This document shows, in pieces, positions 11,141 to 20,783 of a DNA stretch of 64,000 nt; positions within the stretch are counted from its first letter, which is position 1; every line of letters starts with the position of its first letter. The DNA lies in assembly GCA_958450365.1 (NCBI GenBank), contig CAUEEP010000916.1, positions 868,001-932,000 of the forward strand, given 5' to 3'. The DNA comes from Mesorhabditis belari (Eukaryota > Nematoda > Chromadorea > Rhabditida > Rhabditidae). Under the pieces are notes generated by a model, which had not been told where the DNA came from, made no database searches, and saw only the letters and a list, made by a program, of their open reading frames with translations. A program made the translations under genes and the position numbers.

Positions 11141-11604
11141 AAAAAAGGCAAAACTTGCAAAAGTGAAGTTAATAGTTAATCAATTTTTTTTTCTTCACAT
11201 GAAAACACCGGAAAAAAACCACAAACTCTTTGAATTTCTATGGAATCTTTTGAGCTGATCTTGGAGGGATTTTCCTCCTCAGAAAAGGCGGATAATCTCA
11301 CTCCGCCGGGCCACTTACAATCACTTTTCTAGCCAGATTTCATGTTACACTACTCTTTTTTTCATCAATGGTTCAACTAAGGTGAAGATGTTAGATAAAA
11401 ATGCATGAACAAGAAGATATTTTATCCAACAACAACAAGAACCCTAATTATTGTTAGATTTGTACTTTTGACTTATTTTCTTGAAAACTTGGAAGCACAA
11501 AGTATTCAGCTCAAAAGCACAAAGTATTCAGCTATGATAGGGAAATTTTGGAAGCATTTTCGGTACATTTAGAGTCTATCTAACTTATCTAAGGTCTAAA
11601 ATCC

Positions 11605-11940
11605 AAATCCCGATCAAGTCAAGCCAAAAGCCAAGTCAAGCCAAAAGCCAAGTCAAGCCAAAAGCCAAGTCAAGCAAAAGCCAAGTCAAGCCAAAAGCCA
11701 AGTCAAGCCAAAAGCCAGTCAGAAAAGCCAAGCAAGCCAAAGCCAGTCAAGCCAAAAGCCAAGTCGCGCCGCAAGCCAAGCCAGTCAAGCCAAAAGCCAA
11801 GCGCCAAAAGCCAAGTCAAGCCAAAAGCCAAGTCAAGCCAAAAGCCAAGTCAAGCCAAAAGCCAAGTCAAGCCAAAAGCCAAGTCAAGCCAAAAGCCAAG
11901 TCAAGCCAAAAGCTAAGTCAAGCCAAAAACCAAGTCAAGT
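11605..11940. repeat. 17-bp minisatellite
   Basis: About twenty copies of AGTCAAGCCAAAAGCCA. Several units in the middle are shortened or mutated (near 11715-11790), and the flanking units are nearly perfect. 11141-11604 has no gene I can support. Confidence 0.95.
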
Positions 11941-12186
11941 CTTGTCTTTTGTATCGTAAAACTACTTGAAATAAAAAAAATTTCAATTCAAGCTAGAGAA
12001 AAGTAGAGAACTCCAAGAATAGAACACAAAAAGCTCAGTAAAAATAGATCCATTCCCCCATCTCATTCATTCAATGAGGAGGTGTGTATGATCTCGAGCT
12101 GCACATTTCAATGGGGAAAGAGCAGGTGGACGAGGAGAGCTATGAATGAGATGGGAAATGGATGATCTCATGAGGTTTTGCGGAGA

Positions 12187-12430
12187 TCAAAAAAAGCCCA
12201 GAAAACGAAACGACTCAAGCTTGCCCCGGTGAATTATCGCAAACACCTGAGATCCCACAGATTGGTCATTGTTCTCACCGCCGGGTGCTGCTCGAGAAAA
12301 GATTAGCCTTGATATTTTTAGAACTCCATTGCTTGGACAATTTATTGGGAAATCATTTGTCGTTTTATAAAGGATAAAGTTGAGAGTAGGGCAAAGCTTG
12401 CAAGTGGGCAAAAAAACGGGAAATGGAATA
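12187..12430. other. Region of higher GC with unassigned open frames
   Basis: Both strands are open for about 70 codons here and base composition is closer to that of exons than the surroundings. The minus frame contains CPTLNFILYK and PGGENNDQSVGS. I could not connect either frame to a spliced model or a family, so I do not call a gene. Confidence 0.2.
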
Positions 12431-12647
12431 TCTTTTCCATTAGAAATATTTAGCGTTCTAGATTAGAAAATCTAGAAATACTGACTCTTGGGAAAAACCT
12501 CCTTATCGAAGGTTTACTTTAAAAACACAAAACTCTAGGACTACGCAAAGCTACTAAGATACAAAAGAGCTTAATGTAGAGCATTGTTCAATTGAGGCAA
12601 GGTGATTTCAATGATATTTCTATAGTAAGCTAACAGAGCCAGTGATC

Positions 12648-13040
12648 TATAGGCAAAATTCCCAAAAAAAACCCCGTAGAGAACATCAAAAGCTATCGAG
12701 TTCGCAAAGTGACGCAGACAAAGCATCTCTATCAAAATCGAAATCGAGAAACTCTGGACAAAAATTTTCATCGAAGTCTAGCGCGAATGTTACACACACC
12801 CGAATCGGGATTGGTGTTGAAAAGGGGAATCAATCCCCACAATGCACAAAATGTAGAGAAAAGAGTGGAAGGTGAAAAGAGAAAGAAAAGATGCAGCGAT
12901 CCCCCCGACACAAGGTGTATGCAAATTTCGGTGGAGTGAATAATACGGGAAACGAGAGACGCGAAATTGATACACAAAAGCCTGTCACTGAACTCGACGA
13001 GAGGGAAGCTGAGGATTACAACTGCGCAATAGCCGTTTGA
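12648..13040 (+). pseudogene. Coding-like frame interrupted by one in-frame TGA
   Basis: After a possible acceptor (CTATAG, about 12651) the plus strand reads a Ser/Lys/Arg-rich segment (LSSSQSDADKASLSKSKSR near the start, QCTKCREKSGR at the end). It meets a TGA at about 12873 and continues in the same frame through MQRSPRHKVYANFGG, ETDTQ-type polar sequence and EAEDYNCAIAV to a second stop near 13040. The composition looks like a real intracellular tail. The region around the TGA is too short for an intron. It could be a decayed gene, a read-through stop or the end of a gene whose 5' exons I cannot see. No family recognised. Confidence 0.35.
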
Positions 13041-13634
13041 AAGACGCAACTTGAACCTTTCAATCAAGACACCCGAAAGGTGTCAAAGATCAACCAAATG
13101 AGACTGAAATGATGGGCATTTTGGGATCTAAAAATTAATTTTTCCAAATAGGCTGCATGTATACGATTGTTTTTTTTGGTAAAATAAATGTAGAAATATT
13201 CAAATTTGAGCCAGCTTTAAAGTATGAAGCTTGAAATCGTTTCTTTTTTAGAGGAAGTTTTGAAAAGTAGACACATCCTTAAAAATTTGATCTAAAAATA
13301 GATTTTTCAGTTACGCGTCGACAGCCGACATCGCTTTTTATTTGTTTTTTTGATTAGTAATCGACAACGCTTTAAATCGAACTAGGTGACTATTCAAAAC
13401 GTTGTTTTACGTCGTTGATTCAATACCAGCTCTGAATGCTTTATTTCGTTCTATTTTGGGTATAATTGTCACCCGATGGAAATTAACTTTAAATTCTGTC
13501 AAATGTTTGTTTTGCGAAAGTGTTTAGCTGTTAAGCAATTTTATTCTTACTACTCATTTCCCATAAAAATTTCAAAACGAAAAATAACTGTACATAATCA
13601 AAAAAAACTCACTACACTAAAAAAAATAAGTTCT

Positions 13635-14807
13635 CTAGTCTCTTTGCACACCGCTCGCATATTGAAGATCTTGAAGGAGATATGGTGCTGGGTATTCTTC
13701 GGATCTAAAAACAAAATGGTTAACTTCAAATCATTGTTTTGATTAACAGTTGATAAAAAAATAAAACCAACTTTCTCCAATAAGAAACAAGTGGATCGTT
13801 CGGCCGGTAGACATCGTAGTAGCCTCGATAATACGGTTTATCCCCAGCCTCGTTGTACCTAAACATATAATGTCATTTGATTATCCAAATCAAAATTGCC
13901 GACACATTTTTATGATTCTATTTGTAAGTTCAAGAATCTAAAGCTGTTTCTTTACTCTAACAAGTAATAGTTGGTTGTAAATTTCCTTCGTCAGAGTTTA
14001 ATACGATAATCCAGCTCTGAATTCGCACGCGTAAGTCTAACGCTGGTACTTTGGTGGTTGGGAGTGACCACTTTTGGCTTGCTTTGTCGAATCTAGTGTT
14101 TTGAGCGGTTCGTGTCTATACTTTTCTTCTATTCTGAATAAAGAGATATATGCTGAAGCGATTGATGTTAACCTAAGCACGCTTTTGATAATCCTATTCG
14201 ATGATTTGCCCTATGTCCTAGCCTGCTGTACTTTAACCACCGAACGTTATCTCAAAGCTGATTACACTTGGAAAGCTGCAATACTAACTTGAAACATGTT
14301 GCAAATACTCTAAAATTAGCACCAATCGCCTCAGCATATATAATTACCCCGGAATAGAAGAAAATATAAGAAAGTATCGACACGAACCGCTCAAAACACT
14401 AGATTCGACGAAGCCAAGTTAAAAGTGGCCCCTCCCAACCACCTAACACCCTAAAGCTACCACATTTTGAACGAAAAATAAGAAAATGCCAAGCAAGGCT
14501 AGAGCGGATTTAAAGGGAAAGTGGAAACGCATTTTCCGAAACTTTTTCACCCCGAGAATTTCATTTACAAAGTCATTGCTTGTATAAGAAAGAAACAAAC
14601 CATTTAATTAACAAAAACTAACCATTTAATTTTGTAGATAGCGATGCCGATACTGAGAGGCATAGTCAAAGAGGCGACAATCGTTTGTTCCGGGTATTTC
14701 TTCATCTAAAACATTAAAAATTTGATAAGGAATCAAAAATATCGACTCACAAAATGATGGTAAAGATTTTTCCAATAGAGAGCCGCTCGGCCCACCCGTT
14801 CTGCCAT
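13635..14807 (-). CDS. Small single-TM mitochondrial protein, NDUFA3-like (complex I)
   Basis: Four exons on the minus strand: 14807-14751, 14705-14623, 13858-13772 and 13704-13635. All phases join, giving 98 residues. The start is the ATG directly after CTTTTAGGT, a likely spliced-leader acceptor. The protein begins MAERVGRAALYWKN, has one hydrophobic segment at about residues 26-42 (IVASLTMPLSIGIAIY), then a Tyr/Pro-rich part (KPYYRGYYDVYRPNDP, SEEYPAPYL). Length, MA-x-RVG start, single TM segment and Pro/Tyr/Asp C-terminus resemble complex I accessory subunit NDUFA3 (B9), which sits in the inner membrane arm. That assignment is from layout and a few shared residues only. A 390-bp inverted-repeat element (14053-14443) lies in the second intron. 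Confidence 0.65.
14053..14443. mobile_element. Inverted-repeat element in an intron, arms about 115 bp
   Basis: The left arm starts GGTGGTTGGGAGTGACCAC and contains CTAGTGTTTTGAGCGG. The right arm is its complement and ends CCCAACCACC. The centre (about 14170-14325) is unrelated unique sequence. It lies within an intron of the NDUFA3-like gene and leaves both splice sites untouched. Confidence 0.8.
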
Positions 14808-14918
14808 ACCTAAAAGCAAGAAATGCATAAAGATGGAAGAAAAGCAGCAAGGAAAGCAATTGACACTTAAAAACGTCAAAAGCTTTTTTAAATTTTGATC
14901 GAAAAGGTTTAAAAAGTT

Positions 14919-15184
14919 GGGGTAGGCTAGTTTCCGCAACTTTTTTTGCGCAACAGGGTCATTTGCGCAATAGGGTCGTTTGCGCAACTCACCATAACTT
15001 TCTTCTAAGTCGGTCAATCTTTATGCTTTTGGTGTTATTTTGTTGCACTTATTGAAATCTACAAAATAAAACCAAAAGCATAAAGATTGACCGACTTAGA
15101 AGAAAGTTATGGTGAGTTGCGCAAACGACCCATTGCGCAAATAACCCTGTTGCGCAAAAAAAGTCGCGGAAACTAGCCTTCCCC
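14919..15184. mobile_element. Palindromic element PAL-C copy 1 with 18-bp flanking repeat
   Basis: Near-palindrome whose arms carry GGCTAGTTTCCGC, TTTGCGCAACTCACCATAAC and TTCTTCTAAGTCGGTCAATC. The 18-base word GAAAAGGTTTAAAAAGTT stands immediately on both sides (14901-14918 and 15185-15202) in direct orientation, as a target duplication would. A second copy lies at about 29620-29872. It lies between the NDUFA3-like and CDGSH genes. Confidence 0.85.
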
Positions 15185-15442
15185 GAAAAGGTTTAAAAAG
15201 TTTAAAGCTAAGCTTTCTCGTTGACTTAATAGCTGCACACACAGAGCCATGAGGGAAAATGCTTTCGGCTACGATAACAAAAGCGCTATCCACGAAAAAA
15301 GAAAACGAAAAAGTAGGAATTTCAAATTATCCCGCAATCGCATTGATTGCCATTATCATTACACGAAATCTCTTTTTCTGCTCATCTTTGTCAAAATAAC
15401 GAATCTTTCTTATTCAAAGAATCGATTTTTCTTCAATTTTCA

Positions 15443-16700
15443 ATGACTGTTTCACTAACGAGTAGAGATTTCTTGAAAGCGGGAGCTTTGGTGGCTGGCG
15501 GAGTGGCGATTGGATATTTTGTGAGTTTCTCGAACTTTTTTCACTGATCAAGTTGTTAATCATTGAAAAATAGGCAATTTTCAAGTTGTACGAGAATTTT
15601 TAAAATGCGAAATTTGTCCTGTCTTCTTTTTGTTTCCTTTGCAAAGGTAAAAATAAACAGCTAAAAGCTAAAATAAACTAACAGCTAAAAGCTAAAATAA
15701 GCTAAAATAAACAAATAAACTTTAAAATTTAAGATTAACTTTTAAGCGTTACTTTTAAAAACTTGGTACTTTTCCAATATCAGGGGAGCGAAATGAAAAT
15801 CGGGGGAGCAAATTTTGCCCCCACGAAAAATGCATTTCCAGGAGGACTGCAACGTTTTTTTTAAAACTTTAACGACGATGCGCTTCTCCGACATTTGTGC
15901 GCATTAAGGAATTAAGGAATCGACGGCAATCGATTATTTCGTCACCAAAGGAGTCATCCAGTCGTGGATTTGCAACTGTGGCGAATTGATGAAAGTCCGT
16001 TCAAAGGGAAAAGATCTATTTATTTTAATCGCTGGGTATTTTAAGTCACTTTCGTGATCTAATATAAAGGTTGTGAGAATAACGGGTAATTCGCGGATTT
16101 TATGGTGGTAATTTGTATAATATAGGACATATGTAGCGCTGGCAAAATTTGCTCCCCAGATTTTCATTTCGCTCCCCCGATAATCGGGCCGCTTCCCCGA
16201 TATTAGAAAAGTACCAAAAACTTTTACTTACTTTTAAAAACCTTATTAAAGACTTAGGACAAAATTCTTTCCAGATCGGTACCACAATCAGCCGTCGTTT
16301 TCCTCGTTTAAACTACGAGATCAAATTGGAGTGTGATAAGGTAAGTTTTCTTGAAATTTGTACAATAGTACAGTAGTTAAAGTCCAAAAAAGTAACTAAA
16401 TAAAAATTTTACAGGTCGTTGACGCTATTGACGTCAAGGACATCGAGCGGAAGAAGAACGGTCAATTGAGAACGTTCTGCCGGTGTTGGAAGTCGAAAAA
16501 TGTTCGTACTCTTGAGCAAAATTGTAAATTGAGTGTAGATTTGATATAATTTCAACTATATATCAACTTTAACAAACTAAAGAAGCCAATTCCAGTGGCC
16601 CTACTGTGATGGAGCGCATAAAGCTCACAACAAAGAGACTGGTGACAATGTGGGACAGTTGAGGATTCTTGAGACTTCGCAAGAAGTGAAAATCTCTTGA
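15443..16700 (+). CDS. cisd-1: CDGSH iron-sulfur domain protein (mitoNEET/NAF-1 family)
   Basis: Four exons: 15443-15520, 16275-16340, 16415-16501 and 16596-16700. All phases join, giving 111 residues. An N-terminal membrane anchor ([15 protein letters not shown]) is followed by a basic stretch and the CDGSH domain. The cluster ligands are visible in [16 protein letters not shown]: three Cys and one His in the exact C-x-C-x2-S-x3-P-x-C-D-G-x-H order. [10 protein letters not shown] follows, as in mitoNEET. The family binds a redox-active 2Fe-2S cluster as a dimer on the outer mitochondrial or ER membrane. Length is close to human CISD1 (108). The third 5' splice site (T|GTTCGT) is unusual. Intron 1 contains a palindromic element (15764-16219). 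The symbol is by family, not proven orthology. Confidence 0.93.
15764..16219. mobile_element. Inverted-repeat element in intron 1 of the CDGSH gene
   Basis: Terminal inverted repeats of about 55 bp (GGTACTTTTCCAATATC, GGGGAGCGAAATGAAAATC, GGAGCAAATTTTGCC) face each other across about 300 bp of unique sequence. An extra GGGCCGCTTCCCC piece in the right arm shows it is not perfectly symmetric. Its right edge is only about 55 bp from the exon 2 acceptor. Confidence 0.8.
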
Positions 16701-17185
16701 TTTCGTTTTCAAAAATGATATATTTATGATAGAATTTTATGCTTATTCCATGACCCATGCCTTGCACATTTTGTGGTAAAAGTTTCTTTTTGATTTTAAC
16801 ACATTTAAGCTCAAAAAGCATTACAAATAACAAGTCTGAAAGAGAAACACAAAAAGCCGCTACCGTAAAAGAAGTCGCTCTTTCACGCACCCCGTGAAGA
16901 TCGTTGCGTGGTGTAGTGGATAATGGGTTAGAATAGGGAATAAAAAAAACTTAACTTTTGTTGCTTCGGATGAGAAACGATAAAAATGCAGAGAAATAAC
17001 GTTAATAAAAAAGGAATAAAGTGCAGAAAGTTCAAAAAAATTTAAACATAAATTTTGAATTGGTTGCATTTTAGAATTCGACCCTTAAGCTATTGTGCGC
17101 GGGTTACGGTAGGTTACCCATTGCGATCTTAAAAACGATTTTTCTGACCTCAAAATCAACGGATTTTGATGTTTTTGGTCTTAAA
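16701..17185. other. No gene seen; isolated tRNA A-box-like word
   Basis: 3' flank of the CDGSH gene. TGGTGTAGTGGATAA near 16908 resembles a tRNA A box, and AATTCGACCC near 17074 weakly resembles a B box. They are about 165 bp apart and no cloverleaf can be drawn, so no RNA gene is called. Confidence 0.4.
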
Positions 17186-17520
17186 ACTAGCCGCTAACGA
17201 ATCATTCGTAAACAGCTAACCGCTAACGAATCATTCGTAAACAACTAGCCGCTAACGAATCATTCATAAACAACTAGCCGCTAACGAATCATTCATAAAC
17301 AACTAGCCGCTAACGAATCATTCATAAACAACTAGCCGCTAACGAATCATTCATAAACAACTAGCCGCTAACGAATCATTCATAAACAACTAGCCGCTAA
17401 CGAATCATTCGTAAACAGCTAACCGCTAACGAATCATTCATAAACAACTAGCCGCTAACGAATCATTCGTAAACGGCTAACTGTCAACGAATCATTCGTA
17501 AACAACTGAATTTCGTAAAC
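17186..17520. repeat. 29-bp minisatellite
   Basis: About eleven copies of a unit containing CTAGCCGCTAACGAATCATT and CATAAACAA. Edge units diverge (CGTAAACAGCTAAC). Units abut with no unique spacers, so this is not CRISPR-like. Confidence 0.95.
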
Positions 17521-17555
17521 GGCTACGACATATATATATATATACATATATATAT

Positions 17556-17738
17556 ATGTGGTCATTTGTGAAGTCACGCCTCAAGGGAAAGAAATTCGAT
17601 TCGAAGGCCGCCTTATGGGTTCACATTCAACGTCTTTGGGCCACCATCCGCCCAAGTCTTTTGAAAAATCTCGTGGATTCCATGCCGGAACGACTCAATG
17701 AAGCGATAAAAGCAAAAGGAGGACCAACCAAATATTAA
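17556..17738 (+). pseudogene. Tc1-like transposase, C-terminal fragment
   Basis: A 60-codon frame ends in SMPERLNEAIKAKGGPTKY-stop, preceded by ALWVHIQRLWATI. This is the characteristic end of Tc1/mariner transposases (a Trp-rich helix, then SMP-x-R and a terminal GG-x-x-x-Y). The DDE catalytic residues and the DNA-binding domain are missing. The upstream sequence is an AT microsatellite and a minisatellite, so the rest was lost. An in-frame ATG is present by chance at the border. Confidence 0.85.
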
Positions 17739-18129
17739 TTTTTTGAAAAAAATTGTTAATTCTTTGCAAATGGGACATTACTTTTGTGGAGCTATTTGTT
17801 AAGTAACTTATTGTTTTTGTTTTATACTTTAATTTTTCTGCAATGTATACGGATAAATCTTATAATCCTGAAAAGTAGAGTATTATGGGTAAGCAAAATA
17901 GCCTACACTTTTTGGGAATATCGTTATTTTGCAAGATTTTCGTACGAAAGAAACTTTTGGATGGCAATGGGACAATACATTTGTGGACCACTGTATATAA
18001 GTAAGTAACAATAAATATTAGATTCAATCTATCTTTGATTTCTATTTGGTACTAAGTTGCCAAATAAAAAATTCTATTTTACAGTAGAGATAAACTGTAC
18101 TTTAAAGAACAAAGAAATACTTGTTTAAA

Positions 18130-18468
18130 AAAAAAAAAAATACCGACTGGGGCTACCAGTGGTGAATTTATCGCATACACGAAATATATCAATCACAATA
18201 CAACGACACACACAATACTAGGCTATATCTTAACTTAACCCACGTCATGACAGACGGCTCCCTAACCCTAAGCTCAATGGGGAACTAAATAGCTTTTTTG
18301 GTGGTGAAGGGAAGATGACGATGAAGGAGTGGCTTGTCACTTTAAAGAACTGGGGCCACAACCACCAGACTGCCCTCCAGAAAACCTCTCAACCCGAAGG
18401 GAAAGGAAATCCGAAGGGGGTGACCATGTCGCATGTGGGGTTCGAACCCTCTAACCTTTTATAAAACA
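18130..18468 (-). mobile_element. tRNA-derived SINE-like element (minus)
   Basis: On the minus strand AGGGTTCGAACCCC forms a good T-arm/B-box. It is followed by a roughly 300-bp body ending TTGTATTGTGATTGATATATT near 18190. The order (tRNA-like head, GC-richer body, A/T tail) and the TTGTATTGT tail word resemble the two SINEs at 5995-6440 and 45600-45810, but the body differs. It may be a related subfamily. No full cloverleaf is present. Confidence 0.5.
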
Positions 18469-19157
18469 TTTTCATCAAAAAAATCCCCTCCAAATGACTT
18501 CTTACTGCGTTTGTTTGTGCATGTTTTTATCATTATCAAATTTTATCTAGATTTTTCTCGACAATATCTCTCACCTTTTTATGAGATCAATTGATAAACA
18601 TAGATAAAAAGTCTTTCAAATCTTTCTCTCAAATCTCACAAATTTCCCTGCTATTTAATCAAAATAATCTTTTTTTTTTCTGTGATCGACCTTTTTAATT
18701 GATGGGTAATGAAAGATGATGTGAAGAAAAGGGGAAAATAGGGAATTGTGATGCCATGAGCAAAATTTGTGGGGAATTTCTCGTTTTTAGATATTTTCGA
18801 TAGCCAAAAGAAAGATCTGTCCTTTTGCGATAAGCGCTTTACATAAACTAGGTCAACATTGAGCAATCTTTAAAAGGATATTGAGCTGTATTGAGCAATC
18901 TTTAAAAGTCTTCTCTTGTTTAGTTAGTTTTATACTTTACTAGTTTTACTTTTACTAGTTTTACTTTTATTAGTTTTATATTTTACTAGTTTTACTAGCT
19001 TTACTTTTACTAGTTTTACTTTTTCCCGTCAGTCTAACTAAGCCATGTTAAAATCGTTTTTCAACTTTTGAATTGCATTTTTTAATATTTAACATGGCTT
19101 TTTAGATAATAATGATGTTTTTTTTTAATCTAGTAATAAAGATTTATCTATTATAGT
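18469..19157. repeat. AT-rich spacer with TAGTTTTACTTT repeats
   Basis: 18895-19025 consists of degenerate copies of ACTAGTTTTACTTTT. The rest shows no supportable gene. A 71-codon minus-strand frame at 18651-18866 has no flanking splice signals or family motif. Confidence 0.6.
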
Positions 19158-19545
19158 TACCGTAAATACTGTAATAGTACCCCACCCCCATAATGACGGT
19201 GCGGAGTGTTGCGTAGTCTAGCTTTGAACGAGTTTTCCTAGACACGGGTTTATGCTACAATGCGCGCTTAGGTATCAAAAAATAGCTGAAATTCAGGGCT
19301 ATTTTTTGATACCTAAGCGCGCATTGTGGCATAAACCAGTGTCGAGAAAAACGCGTTTAAAGCTAGACTACGCAACACTCCGCGCCGTCATTATCTTTGG
19401 TATTAAAAAATAGCCCTGAATTTCAGCTATTTTTTGATACCAAAGACGCATTTTTTGAAAGTACGGGCGCTTTGAAAAAAATGAAATACTAAAAAACTTT
19501 TGCGACTACGCGACTGTACGATGGGAGTGGGATACTATTACAGTA
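19158..19545. mobile_element. MITE-A copy 5 with extra internal segment
   Basis: The left terminal repeat TACCGTAAATACTGTAATAG is complete. The right end stops at CTATTACAGTAATAAT without the last bases. The middle contains two successive GGTATCAAAAAATAGC palindromes, so it is longer than the 271-bp form. The layout matches copy 6. Confidence 0.8.
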
Positions 19546-19794
19546 ATAATAATAATAACAATAATACTTTTTTATCTAGTGCCCCAGGATTTATTGAACC
19601 AGTTCCCAATTTCTAGAGTCAGCTTGTGCTGCTTCTACTCTAGTTCCAGATCTAGGCTCATTACCAGACAAAGGTGAAATCTTTCAAACTCCATTTACAA
19701 GAAAGTTTATTTAATTTTTAGTTTTACAGCAATTTTCATTTTAATATCATTTTTATTATCATTTTTCTGTATGTCGATTGTTTAGATAAAAAGA

Positions 19795-20235
19795 ACGAGT
19801 CGTTTAACGAGCTCGTTTATCTCGTTTATCTCGTTTAATCCTTTCGTGTCCATTATCTGACATCAAGATCTTTGTGTTACTTATTTTTAAAACCCTTTTT
19901 AAATCAATTTCCTTTTAAATTGTAATTTCAGAACAAAAGAAAACTATAAAACTATAAAAGAACTAAATAGGAACTAAATAGGAACTAAATAGGAACTATA
20001 AAGTAGCCAAATAGGAACTAAATAGGAACTATAAAGGAACTAAATAGGACCTAAACAGGAACTAAATAGGAACTATAAAGGAACTAAAAAGGAACTATAA
20101 AGTATCTCGTTTATCTCGTTTAATCCTTTCGTGTCCATTATCTGACATCAAGATCTTTGTGTTACCTATTTTTAAACCTTTTTAAAACCCTTTTTAAATC
20201 AATTTCTTTTTAAATGATAATTTCAGATCAAAAGA
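19795..20235. repeat. Duplicated upstream segment with TAGGAACTA repeats
   Basis: 19805-19945 (ATCTCGTTTAATCCTTTCG ... TTTTAAATTGTAATTTCAG) recurs at 20102-20235, directly before a start codon. The gap is filled with degenerate AACTAAATAGG repeats. Both copies carry the TTTCAG acceptor. Confidence 0.8.
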
Positions 20236-20518
20236 ATGACGTTCACCAACTTTTTCTCATTGATGCTTCAGAACCGAACCTCATCCAGAGCAAAGCAGCC
20301 AGCCAAGATCTCGCAAAGGCAATCTTCACAAGAGTCAACAGGTGAAAATTTCAAAACTAAAATACCGTGAACTTTAAAAGTAAAGGAGTTGATCAATTTC
20401 TGAAACGTTTTTCTGATGTAAAGAGCTTAAAATGAAGTTTGCAGAAGGGAACTCCTCCCGTGCCTCGACAGATTCCCAAGAAAGCTCTATTCAATCAAGT
20501 AATCAACCGAAAAAATGA
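20236..20518 (+). CDS. Small Ser/Gln-rich protein, 59 residues (unknown)
   Basis: Two exons, 20236-20341 and 20445-20518, join in phase (one base plus two). The ATG stands 8 bases after TTTCAG, a likely spliced-leader acceptor. The product starts MTFTNFFSLMLQNRTSSRAK and continues with polar residues, mostly Ser, Gln, Arg and Thr (QRQSSQESTEGNSSRAS, SQESSIQSSNQPKK). It has no signal peptide, no TM segment and no Cys, and looks disordered and phosphorylatable. No family recognised. It lies tail-to-tail with the secreted protein gene, 265 bp away. Confidence 0.6.
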
Positions 20519-20783
20519 AAGATTTACAAATTTGTTTATAAATTTATATATTTATATATACAATAATTGTATCCACATTGATTCTAAAGCATTTATATAG
20601 CTATAAAACAAAATTTTCAAACCGAAACACAACTAAATTCCAACCAAAAGCTGCAAGTATTCGAAAATTCTTTAAGAATTCTATTTTGTAGAATTTTGTA
20701 GAATTTTGTAGCTAATTTTTACAAAAAGATCAAATCAAATCCTTTATTTCTTCACTATGTACAGTAAAAATCGTCATTTCTTT

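Noticed and set aside
17186..17520. Regular 29-bp repeat resembling a CRISPR array
   Set aside because: Units abut without unique spacers and the genome is eukaryotic with introns; it is a minisatellite.
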